From Volvox africanus (lineage: Eukaryota; Chlorophyta; Chlorophyceae; Chlamydomonadales; Volvocaceae): a DNA stretch of 64,000 nt. The position numbers and the translations under genes are program-made. The notes under the pieces were generated by a model, which saw nothing but the letters and a program-made list of their open reading frames with translations, was not told the origin of the DNA and did not search any database. Location: assembly GCA_030268105.1 (NCBI GenBank), contig BSDZ01000080.1, forward strand, positions 5,498,501-5,562,500. The letters run 5' to 3'. This document shows, one piece after another, positions 1 through 11,500 of this stretch; within the stretch, counting starts at the first letter, position 1; each line of letters starts with the position of its first letter.

Positions 1-477
1 GGGTTTGCGACACAAATCAATTGACGCTTCGCAAAACAGTTGTTGAACTTTGTTATATAATTGTCACTTTGCAATAGAACATGTCCGGTAATTGGCCTGG
101 GATGATGCAATATCATGCCCAGCGATCAAACAGCGGAAGAGGACAACGCCCATTAGAAGGTCAACACTTCTTCAGCATAATATAGATGCACGGCTTTTCT
201 TACACAGGTGTGATACTGGTTCAGGATAATCCCTCTACACGGCGTACACCAATTGACTACGGCCAGGTACAAAAGTAGTCCTCCAGGGTTTACGTACAAG
301 ACATACGTGCGATGCTGACAGTACAACCCCAAAACTCCTTTCGCGAGCTAGTTAGCTGTGTCAGATGTTCGATGTACTCTTAGTCAGGCCATCGCATTTG
401 CCATTTCTTTGACATCATGGTCTCGGAGTGTCCCCTTTATTCAGGACCTCTTTCCGCGTGCCTCCCTTAAATACTGA
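1..477. other. Window edge, 3' flank of FLASH-like gene
   Basis: No gene is seen here. On the minus strand, just past the stop codon of the neighbouring gene, an AATAAA hexamer lies at about 434-439 and could be its polyadenylation signal. The rest shows no long ORF or repeat. Confidence 0.4.
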
Positions 478-2323
478 TTAGTCTCGTGCCAGCGGCCATT
501 CTCGCTCTTGCCTTGTACGGCCGCCAGATCGCTCACTCCCGTGAAGCTCCCTTGCTCTGTCACCGATTAAGAAACCACGATCTTTCAGGCGCCCCAGATC
601 GCGGTCTCTTCCTGTATCTGTGCCGGCAGACCGCTCGAGAAACCGCGGCCCACTTGCATCTACATCGCTTGGATTGGCATGCCTGCCTGACCGTTGCGGA
701 TCGCGCTCTCTCTGCCTGTTTTCATATCCACACCGCGTACTCTCGTGAGACTCCCTTGCAGGGATCCGGAAATCTCCTGGCCCGTCGCGCTCACGCAGCC
801 GCTCGCGGATGTTATCCTTCGAACCTTCAAGGTACCCAGCACGGCTGTGGTTGCTACCCCGATGTGATCCCCCACCTTCAGAGCCCCTGGTACTTGCATT
901 CAGCTCGCCCACGCTCATGGGTATGGCAAAGCCATGCGACTCGTGATGCCCGTTGCCGTTTTCATTGGCCCTATGATTGGAGACTTGGTGTATAACTGGG
1001 CGCTGCACGCGGTCATCGCTGGCGCCGCCTTCACAGGACCTCCGCCGTCCCGTACTGCGGCGAATCTGGCAGCTACTGTGCCCGCGCGCTTCCACTAAAG
1101 CACTCGTTGTAACGAACTTCTTGCCGGGTTGGGTTTGTGGAGATATCCTATTCTGCTGCCGGGCACCATTGTCCTCTTTAACGCCGTTGTCTGCAGCGGG
1201 CCCATCACGAATACCGTGGCAACGCGTCCTTTTTGCGTCCGCCTTCTCAGCTTCGCTTCGAAGTCCATTGTTACCCTGAGTGCTTGCATCCATGGCTGCA
1301 TCCCTGCCGCGCTTGCTTCCGGCAAGAATGGCAGTCGAAGCCTGTCCTGTTGAGCGGATAGCTTCAACACCCGCGGGCAAGGTAGGACAGCAAAGGTGCA
1401 AGTCTCTCTGCATCGGACGCTGCGCATGCTGTTGCTGCTGCCTTGCTGTTGCTATATCTGCACGTAGGCTGTTGATCTCGGCCTGCTTGCGTGCCATCTC
1501 CTCTTTGGCAGTGTTGTATAGGCAAGATATATTGCGGAGCAAGACATCCCGCTCCGCTGTGACATTAAGCAACTGCGACACTTGAATGAAACCGGCCCGC
1601 AGCAAGAGTGACATATCGGTTGTGAGGAATCAGCCCATCTGCACGTGATCATCTTGCTGCAGCGTACGGACTTGATGGCCATCCATCCACCTATAAGTTC
1701 ATACCAACATGACCTAAAGCTTTCCCATGCTATATGCAGAGAGTTTAGAAACCACGAATCCATCACGGGGTCTGCTACACAAATCGATTCCCTACCGACC
1801 GACCTGTTGATTCCGATCCTCCAGCTGGCCCTTCAACGTATGTAATTCCTCATTGCGCTCCCTGACCAACCCCTCGAGCTGCATCAAAGGCACATAGCAT
1901 CATAAATGAGAAACAAATCCTCTGCCCAAAATACCCTGTGAGGCCTTCATTCCAAGGTTGTATGTTGATGGACGAGCAGCAAATACATCGACCCAGGGGT
2001 CGCAGGCCTAACCACTACACTGTCAAAGCGATCTTTGGGAGGCAGACCTGCTTAACATTTAGTCCATAATGATATGTGGACGATATCTTTTGTGCGTGCA
2101 ACATACCTCGTCGACCTTGTGCTGAAGGTACGCCTCATGGTGCCCAAAAGAGGACAGTCCCAAGAACAGGCCCTCGTACAACGTAGATTCTAGAGACCCT
2201 GTTTCACACAGGGTGCGCAAAAACAAAATTAGGCGCATATCCTGGATTGACTGCCAGCTGAACCACCAGGGTACCTTCGGCGACTGTCGCCGTCTCTACG
2301 CATCCATACAAATCATCTTCCAT
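478..2323 (-). CDS. FLASH/CASP8AP2-like coiled-coil protein, 436 aa
   Basis: Four exons join in frame: 2323-2275, 2198-2107, 1878-1804 and 1572-478, giving 436 residues with a TAA stop. The first exons encode an acidic start (MEDDLYG) and a YEGLFLGL segment. Exons 3 and 4 form one uninterrupted coiled coil containing LLRNISCLYNTAKEEMARK. In animal FLASH an equivalent early coiled coil has the same NIS-x3-TA-x2-E-x2-RK-x2-EI pattern. The rest is low-complexity Arg/Glu/Asp/Ser/Gly with many RE/RD dipeptides, as in RNA-processing proteins. FLASH acts in 3' processing of replication-dependent histone pre-mRNA, and a similar nuclear role is inferred here from the coiled coil alone. The third donor (GTCGGT) is weak. 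The gene is divergent from RRN3. Exon structure is firm and function is tentative. Confidence 0.7.
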
Positions 2324-2828
2324 TATCACAGCAGTTCCATGGAGGCCGCCGTTGGACTTACGACTATTCTATATGACATTTACTGTACCGACAAGTGCGC
2401 GCTTGTATTTTCAACGGCATCAATAGGCCCCCACTGAAATGAGCTTATCAGAAAATGTAGAATAGACGGGTTTTAGTATTTCTACTTCCTGTTGCAGGGA
2501 GTTGCGCTTTTGAAATATTCCTGTACGATTGCTGCTATGCCTAAAACTGCTTAATACTTAAATATCCAGTGGTTCTGGCGAGATCATTTCAGCATTTGTT
2601 TATAATACAGGGATTTACAGGACATTGTTCATATTTTTGAGGGGTTTACATAAAGCCCGTTAACATAGGTTTCCATGGCGAATATGGTGAACACTCTCAA
2701 ATTGTAGTTTGACGCTTAGTACTCAAGTATCCTCAAGATATCAACCTAGCGGTTGATGGGGCTTCCGGTCGGCGGTGTATTTCTTTGCCGTGACGTCCAC
2801 GGATTCGCTTTGTTTTGATCAAGATCGA
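2324..2828. promoter_or_regulatory. Shared upstream region, FLASH-like / RRN3
   Basis: This 505-bp segment separates two divergent start codons, so it must hold the upstream elements of both genes. It is AT-richer than the flanking exons. No specific factor site was identified. Confidence 0.4.
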
Positions 2829-5800
2829 ATGGGGGTCAGTCCGGAGTTAGATGCTTTTGTTGTGGAAGCGCTCTTGAAGCGGAATGCGCGATACGACGAG
2901 TAAGTCGCCATCGGGGCTTCGTTATTAAGTTTAGAAGTACAGTAGAAGAGAGACGAAGAGTGTACCGTAAATGATTGTAGTGTTTGCGTACGGTCCTTGG
3001 GTACTGAGCGGTCTTCACATAGCGCCGCCACAAATACAATGAAACACAGCTATCATGTCATGGATCCCAATTGTGTTTCAATCCTGTATATGCTGTTATA
3101 GGCTCAAATCGCTTCTGTTGGACTGCCGGAAGAGAGTGGCGCAGGAACCAGACTCTGAAGAGGCCTCAGCTGAACTGGTTACGCTCATCGAGACGATAAC
3201 GGCAAATACCTCGGCGATACAGGAGCGAGTGCATGAGTTTGTTGTGTCCAACATCCTCGGAATTAAATTATGGAAGGTGGCGCCGGTATGCAGAGGGTTG
3301 TGGGCCTAGTTGTCCCTGCATTCCAGTACACCGTACCTTACCTTACAGAACGACGCGGTGGCGCACGGGTGACTGCGCTGTCCCATGGCTCGTCGCACAC
3401 GTTGGGACAATCCAAATGCATATTTTAATGGTTAGATCCGTTTCATGCACGCAGGCTGTCCTGACAGCGGTTTTGGAGTTCACTCGGAACTTGATCATTA
3501 CAAATACAGCGTTCACGCACACTTGTCTGAAGGTTATAATCTACAGCTTTACACCACCGCCAGATGCGCTTCCTGAGGAAACATGTCGGGACCCCAATGG
3601 CCCTTGGCGGCCGTCTGAAAAGGCCCTGGCCGTCCAGCAGGCGCTGCTATCAGCCCTCACCCGCATTCTGGGTTTGGTGCCAACGGCGCCAACCAACATG
3701 GTGCCGATTATTGTGGGACAAATCCCACATAAGCTGAGGGACCGCAATACACAGTGCTTATACTTGTCAGCGCTGTTTGGTTTAGCGGAGGATCGGGCAG
3801 GTGCGCCCATCAAGGAGGTGCTGCTCACAGCAGTGATTGAACACCTGCTGTCCATGGATGTGGAGATCAAATGGGAGGACATTGTTGACATCCCGACAGG
3901 TAAGCCCATACGCCCCATCGACGCGTACCATGGGACCCAGGACGCCTCCGACGGGCATTATGTGGACGTTTCCTAACCGGGATAGCTCAGCTTTGTGAGA
4001 GGATAAGTCACGTTTTGTTTTTTTAACGTTAGGGCCACCACCGTGTGGTTCCAGCAGTGTCATCTCATGTTTTCGTATTTTCAGCCGTTGCCATGTGATG
4101 CCGCAGAATCTTTCAGCTTCATAGCCGTTGTTTATGAACATTTCAAAATCTCAATTGTCGGAGCCAAAAGCTATGGTTTGCAGAAATTATGTGTATTCTT
4201 TGGTGGGCACCCAGTTTTCGTGAAGGTTGGCGTGCTTGGGACGCGCCACCATTTCTGCATTCCGAAAGGCCATGCATCGTGTGAAGGCTGCCACGAGGCC
4301 CATGTAAGAGGAAATGACAGCTGAAGAACTAGCGTCAGTCAGCGCAGAACGGACCATTACGGAACTTTGGTTGTGCATAATGTCATCTGGGCGGACGATG
4401 CACGGCATAAACATGTCGCTATGGGGCCGCAAGTGCTCCCTCCTGTGTATTGAGCTGAAGTGCAGAGTCATGTCTGAAGGAAGTTTGCGGATAGTGTAAG
4501 TCTATGCAATTGCAGCAGTACTTGTTGAGTCTTTGGCGTGATCTGAAGTTCCGTCCATTTTGGGTCGTGAAACCTGCGCACAAACGTGCTTCGTGCTCTT
4601 GGAACGATTCAGACAGTACAACGTATTGGCACCGGACAAGTATGGTTTGACACCGGCTCCAGGTACTTTTAGGGTATTCCAGACCCGAGGCATGTGCAGT
4701 CAAACCGTGGTGACTGTATAGCCAATCGACAAGCGTGGTATGATGTTACGAGCAATTATAGGGGCAGCGAAGTGCTCGTTCATCCAACGGCTACTGAAAG
4801 CTGCTGAACTGAAGTGGACGAACCATAGTAAGAGCTAAGTATTCGCAGTCATACTTGCAAGGCTCTGATTCCCCACATTGAAGTATGCTGTCTCCCCAAG
4901 CAAGTTACGAGGAGCCGATATTGTCCTCCCAAACGACAGTCGTAACCCCCACGCGAAACAGGGGAGGAAGAGGAGGAGCAGGATGACGCTGCTAACGAGG
5001 ACGTGTTCGAGCTGGAGGAGATGCTGGCTTCTGAGCTGGACATCAACGCGGGACCCGATGAGCTGGCGAAGAGGCATGCCATGCTGGCGCTGCGCCAAGG
5101 CGCAGCCGGAGATGGGCGTGGCGGTTGGGAGGGTGCGGTGGTGGGCACGCACTGCCATCAACGGTTGCAGCAGACAACTCCGACGCCTCCGGCAGTGGAC
5201 GAGATGGCGAATAAGATGGACAGCTTAATGGAGCTGGCGTTTGAGCACCTGCGTAAACGCATTGCTGCAGGTGGGATGTGCAACTAGTTGCATGGCCCTG
5301 TTTCACGTCTTACGAAGTTTAGAGCCGTTCGTGTTGTCCATGTCTGGCGTCATGTAGAGTACAGAGCGTGGGAGTTGCTCCGGCCGCATATGGTAAATAG
5401 TTAATGCAGTTGATCACCATTCTGTGGGGAAATAAATGAAGTATCCCTTCCTGTCGTCGGCAGGTGAACTGCGACAACTATGGGAGACGCTCCTCTCCTC
5501 CTTTGAGCGGACCATCCTCAACACGCACAGATCCAAGTTCACGCAATTCCTCTTATTTTACGTGTGCTTTCAGAGCCCAATGTACTGCTCGCAAAGCCTG
5601 GTGCGCCTTTTACTCACACGGCTCCGCGACGTGCGCCAGGCACCTATCACCCGCACGGCCTGTGCTGCCTACCTGGCGTCCTTCCTGGCGCGCGCGGCAT
5701 TTGCGGCTGACGCCCTGGTGGTGAAAGCGCTGCAGGACATGGCGACGTTTTGCGTGGACTACTCCAAAAGCCAGGGTGGAGGTCTGACGGCAACCCAAAG

Positions 5801-7095
5801 CACTGAAAACCTGTCTGCCGCAGCACGGCCACAACGGGCTTTCTCTAGCAGCGGTCTCGTCGTATTGGCTTTGGCTTCCGAGGCCAACGCCCAGATGCAG
5901 CGCCACCAGGTCTTCTATGCGGCAATTCAAGCCATCCTGTATGTGCTTTGCTATCATATGAAGTCCTTGGTCGGCGACCCGCTGCAGCAGCAGCAGCAAG
6001 TGGTGGCAGATGCAGGGGAGCAGGTGCGATCCAATAAAGAGCGGAGGGAGCTGGCAGAGACCGTAGTCTCCCTGGTGCGAGGTCCCATCTTACAGCTTTT
6101 AAACCACCGCCTGCAGCCCCTCGGCGTGTGCTTACCATCAGTGGCGGCGGAATTTGTCCACCAGGCGGCATCCCTCAACATTGTGGACTGCCGGTCGCTT
6201 CTGGCGCAGGTGGAGCTGTCGACCCGGTTCCAGCGGCCATTGGAGATGTTCTTCCCGTTTGATCCGTACCTACTGCGTCGCTCAAGTCGCTATTTACAGC
6301 TGAAGCACAGCTATGTGCGCTGGCGACATGGGCACGCACAAGCAGCAGGGGGAGCCGCAGGGACGGAGGCGGCCGATAGTGAGGATGATGAAGAGGAGGA
6401 CATTGAGGGCCGGGACAGCGAAGGTTGGTTAAATGTCAATTTCCTTATTAAAAAATGATCTTACGGAAGTGCTCCTAAAACATTGGACACACGCAATAAT
6501 GCGTAAAGGTTGAGACGTGTAGATGATCAAGATAATGAAATGGTCAAAATGTCGTCATGACATCCTGCAGGCGACTGTGGCATAATGTTTGATGTGCACG
6601 CCATATGTGTGGTGGGTAAATGAGTGCGCTCTTGTTTGGTCACCTTCACCATGGCCTCCCATTCCTTTCTTGTGCAACGCATCAGGCAAGAGTGCAGAGG
6701 AGGAAAGCGCAAGCCACAGCGAGCGGGATGATGACGAAGATGTGGACAGTGACGACGAGGACATGGCGGGGCGATCCTTGCCATCAGATGCCATGTTGCA
6801 CGACCCAACGCACCGGCTCAATCCAGGGGCTGTTTTGGCTGCCAGGCATCATACCAGGCCGCACCAGCGAGGCCATGGCAGCAGCGTCGCCATGGGGACG
6901 TCTTACATGTCATTCGCCTCTACGGAGACTGCAAGCCAGGGGGCAGCATCCCCATACGGCACATCCCCACATGATGCTGGCGGGATGCTTGTCCAAAACC
7001 CGCTGGGGAGCTCCCCAGGCGTTGTGCCCATGTCCCTGGGGACTCCCGAGATGCATTTCATGTCGCAGGTACCCATGCGCATAGGCCGCCAGTAA
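2829..7095 (+). CDS. RRN3: RNA polymerase I transcription initiation factor RRN3 (TIF-IA), 792 aa
   Basis: Six exons (2829-2899, 3102-3285, 3455-3899, 4962-5270, 5464-6423, 6686-7095) join in phase to 792 residues. RRN3 bridges RNA polymerase I to the promoter-bound core factor and is needed to start rRNA synthesis in the nucleolus. The HEAT-like helical family signature is clear: AAYLASFLARAAF near residue 405, CLPSVAAEF near 559 and FFPFDPYLLRRS near 599, all conserved from yeast to human. An acidic block (EEEEEQDD) after residue 233 lies where the family has its internal acidic loop, and the C-terminus is acidic and Ser-rich (SERDDDEDVDSDDED). The start is the first ATG of an ORF closed upstream by TGA. 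The third intron (1062 bp) is unusually long but gave no convincing exon. Length exceeds the human protein (about 650 aa), mainly through loops. Confidence 0.93.
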
Positions 7096-8533
7096 GCAAG
7101 ATAGCAATGCATATACACAGGTTGTCTCTTGACTTGGGTTTCACTGAGACTGGCAAGATCGAATTTTGTACCCGCTTGCAGGTTAGGCACAATGAGAGGC
7201 TAGCTGAGTCTACTAGGATGGGCAGGGCACAGTAATGCGGGATGTGTGTAGCCCTAGATAGGCAGCATATGGTCATTGTATTCTTGGGTGCAATCCGTGT
7301 GCACCATATGCATTGCTGGTCGAACGAGAGTTTATACGTCGAGTCCATTACATTGTATGCTATGTTATGGCACCAAGGCACTGTTGCACGAACTGAGCTA
7401 TCGAGTCGGCAGTGTGATTAGATACACCCTGTGTTTTATATCGTTGCTGTGTTAGCCGGAGGTACTCGCTGAGTAACGTACTCAGGTTCTTCCTTGTTGG
7501 AGTGGAGTACCAGCTCTGCCTCGTCGACCTGTCCCCGAAATTCCAGGGTTCACTATAGAGGTTCCACGGTCTGCATGGTGATGCTTTCGATGGTCACCAT
7601 CCGTGGGCTTTGGATATCACCCTTTCACTTGCCGGCTGTGGAAAATCACAGAAGTGCACTTTGCTACTGCAAGCTATGACATGGCAGTGGGTATTTAACC
7701 CATCCAGGCAATGACATGGTATTCAACCGGTGCAAATAATAAGTCCATGTGAAGTTGCAGGGGCGTGCGGATGTATATTGCCTTCTTCTAAATCCGTACA
7801 GATCAGAGGGCCCTGGCACCAGTGTTGTCCCTATAAGTTGACTTCCATCGTGCAACATGGCTAAACTCAGTCGGCATTTGCCTTGTTGTAAATGTGCAAA
7901 ACGGCATGGATGGTTCTTATGCCAACGAGTACACTTCAAGCAACCCAAGCAACCTTCGCCAATGCCTGCCTTGGCACAATCCTCCTACTCGTGCATCTCA
8001 GTGATATGGGACATATTCGCAAATTTGTGCTGACTTCAATAGAGAAGTGCTAGCGTAATATGCATGGTCCAATGGTGTCCTCTACCTGGAAGTTAATGGC
8101 CGCAAAAAACAAGTATTAGACATGAAAGCGAAGCAGATATGCAAGCCATACCGTCGGCCACTAAGATAGGCGTAAGATTTAAGCGGGATTCTCGTTTGCC
8201 GTTGCTAACGTCGTCCACTCAGATAGCAACTTTCGAAGCAACACACGGGTCCAAGATTACCTGGGTGGCACATGTCGGATATGTACAGGCGATGTGGAGT
8301 GTCTTGGGTATACACGAGGCCCTACTGCGGCCCGAATTAATTGGAAGGCAACTCCCTAAATCCGCAGCGCCAACTTCCCTGCCGAAATAGCACATCTCTC
8401 AGCATCATGGCCCTATCAATATAAACGACCTCGAATGAAGCAACGGCATGCCCGCCGTCTACAAGGTGCAATCCCAAATGTCATAATACGTTTGCAAATT
8501 ATACGTTATATTATTAGCAATCTGAGCCGAGAT
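7096..8533. other. Intergenic, convergent 3' ends of RRN3 and ATX
   Basis: This 1.4-kb stretch lies between converging genes. Small ORFs occur on both strands, but none has recognisable motifs or consistent splice sites. It presumably holds the two 3' UTRs. Confidence 0.4.
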
Positions 8534-11500
8534 TCATGCCTCCATTAACGCACCATGACTCGTAGCGCCCCTTGGAGAGGCACCTTTTCCGCATTCCTTA
8601 ATTCCACCTCGCACAAGCTCATCCTCCCCCTTCCCTCCTGATGCCTCGCGGGTGCCATTATCACCATAGCCGCCCTCTTCCTGCCCTTCTTCCTCCCATC
8701 CTTCCTCGTCTTCCTCCTCCTCGGCCGGCTCCGGCCAGTTGACCAGCAGTCGGCATGTAGACGCACCGCAATTACACGGAAGCTCAACGGCAGAGTTAAA
8801 TCGGTAGTCGTACGTGAGCTCTTCCCACGCCTCGATGTCGCGCTGCAGGGCCATACCCGTCACATCGTGTCGGGATAAGGATGCCAATTAATCCTCATTC
8901 CACATTGTCACATGTGCGCAAAGAGCTTTCCGTAAAGGAACGCCGACCACAAAAACAGTAAACAGCTTTTGGGATCCCTGCTCGGACGGCAAAAGGGGCT
9001 GTTTGCGACTAAGGCGGCGACCCATAAAAGATGCACACAGGATATTTCTCTTACTCGGCCCTACTCCATCGTGGAAAATCGATGTGTGCGTCCTATGTCT
9101 CCGATTCTACTGCAACGTCCGTCCTCCATACCTTAGCAGTGATGATGACATGGTCTGACGTGGCGCCAGTGACGGGATCGGACAGCGTAATGGTCCGGCT
9201 GAAGCAGTTAGGGTTGCAGCTATGGTTAAGCAGGTGCGCCATATTACCTGCGGGGAAGGGAGGGATAAAGCAACATGTTTACGTGGCAGAATGCACCGAG
9301 ATTTGTATGTATGAAACGATGTCACGCGGTGGGTGACTCGCCCTGCAAGACCGAGCATCGGGAGCCTTGACCGCGCCGACCACAGCGCAGGGGGCATGCG
9401 GCATAGTCTGTCTGTCCTGCCGCGTGCTCCTCCCCTCGCTCGAGCCAGCGAGGGCACACAAACCTCGCAAGCCTCTAGCCTGGCTACTCAAAGGACAGCA
9501 CCGCAGCCCACCACCACAGCACCCAGAAGGGAGGGACGAAAAGACCCACGAGCTCAGCCACCCCCCCCACAAGGAAATACCTCCACCTCCATCTCCACAT
9601 CCGCCCTAGCAAACGCCTGACCCTCCCACCCAGGCTCGCTTCCACAAAGGAAAGGTGTCACCAAAAGAGGACCCTCCCTCACTGCCTAGAAGAGAGGCAG
9701 GTCTCACCTACAGATGGTGGAAATGATAACATGCCACCAAGGCGCAACCCCTGAAGAGCCTCACTCCAACACCCACAGAGAGCACTACTCACCCCTGCAA
9801 GACACGCACTGGGGAGCCCTCCCTCTCCGACCTCCAAAACGCCCTCCAAGCCCAGTGGAAAGGCCAGTCTGACGTCCGGCCCCGACTTGGCGCCCCGCTT
9901 TTCATACCTGCCCGCGTAGCGTCAATGTGCTGCTCTTCGTTCAGGGTGAATATATATGTCCCGCACCCAACAAGCTTGTCGTATACCCGCTTCTCACGAA
10001 CATCGCTGACGGACGGCCGGATGAGCTCACCGACATACTCGATCAACATGTCACCTGCAAAAGACAGATAGGGCAGGAACCTTCAGAGTTCTGCCTGCCT
10101 ACGTGGAGAAAGTTAGTCGCCAGTAACCGTTTTGGCTACCGATTGCCAAGGACAATCTTAAGACTAAAACAGTGCGTTTGCCAGCTGAGGGTGTCTCAAA
10201 CAACGGGGCGCATTCAAGTGATTGTCGCAACTCGATACTTCATAACGCAGCCATCCGCAGCCGCCCGCGCTGTACCAACCCCAGCGCCACAGAATCACGT
10301 ACCTCGTCTATGCGGGACCTTAGCGAAGGCACCCCAGCCGTGAATGGCGCTTTTGCCCGCTGCCAGTCGTTGTACAACCGTGGCGCGCATAGCTGCATAC
10401 CGCTCCGCCACCGGCCGCGCACCCGCTGCGACGGCCGCCTCCACTAGCTGCGTGGGAAACCAGCCATGCGGCCCCTGCGCGTGGTGGAGGTCACTCCGTA
10501 CACGTGCTTCAGGAGCAGGAGCTATGGGGCCGGGTATACTGCCGCTCTCCTGCTGCTCCTTTCCACCTCTATCCTGGATATGATCGTTTGTTAGGTCGAC
10601 CTGCCCTCTACCGCTTGTTGCTCCACTGCTACTGTCAGCACCAGTAGCCCTGGCGCCGTGGTTGCCACCACGGCATGCGCTGCTGGTCCGCACGCACTTC
10701 ACATCGAGATCCTGCAGTGCCGACGCGTCCTGCTGCAGCCTGCCAGTCACCAGGTAGGGCAGCTGCCGCACGAAGACGCGCTTTTCCCGAGCGATGGCTA
10801 CCGCTTCTGGCGCGCGATGTCCCCGTGTGCGCCAGTTCGCGAACGATATACCCCTACCCGTCATGGGTTCCGTAACGCTTTGTGTCGTGCCCTGCAGCGC
10901 CTGTTCGACCCCATCTAAACGGTTCTGATGATGCTGCGGCAGCGGCGGCAGAAGGTGCGGCTGGTTCAGTGCGTGCTCCTCCAGCAGCTGCTGTCGACGG
11001 GCACGCAGCTGCTCGCGGATGAGCTCAGCACGGCGGTTGGCGAAGCGACCGCCTGGGTAGCTGCACCGTACATGTGCCTGATGAAGCACAAGGTCCTCGT
11101 GACGTTGGCAGAAGCAGGCCAACGAGATGCCATTACCAAGCGAGGTCCCGCCCAGGCACGCACTGCGGTCCAGTGCTGCAGCAGCAAGTTCAGTGCGCCG
11201 GGCACCGTTGCGGGACCGACCTCTCCCTCGGCGCTGTAGCGAGCCACTTCCAGCCATGGCCGCAATCTCCAAAGAGGTGCTACCCGCTGTGCCTCTATCC
11301 AAGGCCTTTGTTGGGGCAAGCTGGTCCGGGGCTTCTTGGATATCCGTTGAGGCGGCATATACAAACTCTGGAATACCCGTGGAGAGCTTCCGATCAGGCA
11401 CTGATACTGGCAGTGTCACACCCCTGCTTTCCTTAGTACCGTCGGGAACTTCTGTGTTGGTGTGGAGGACCGCCGTCGCCACCGCCGCGGCCGCGTTGGC

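Noticed and set aside
486..1353. Plus-strand ORFs opposite the FLASH-like last exon.
   Set aside because: Antisense shadows of an Arg/Glu-rich coding exon.
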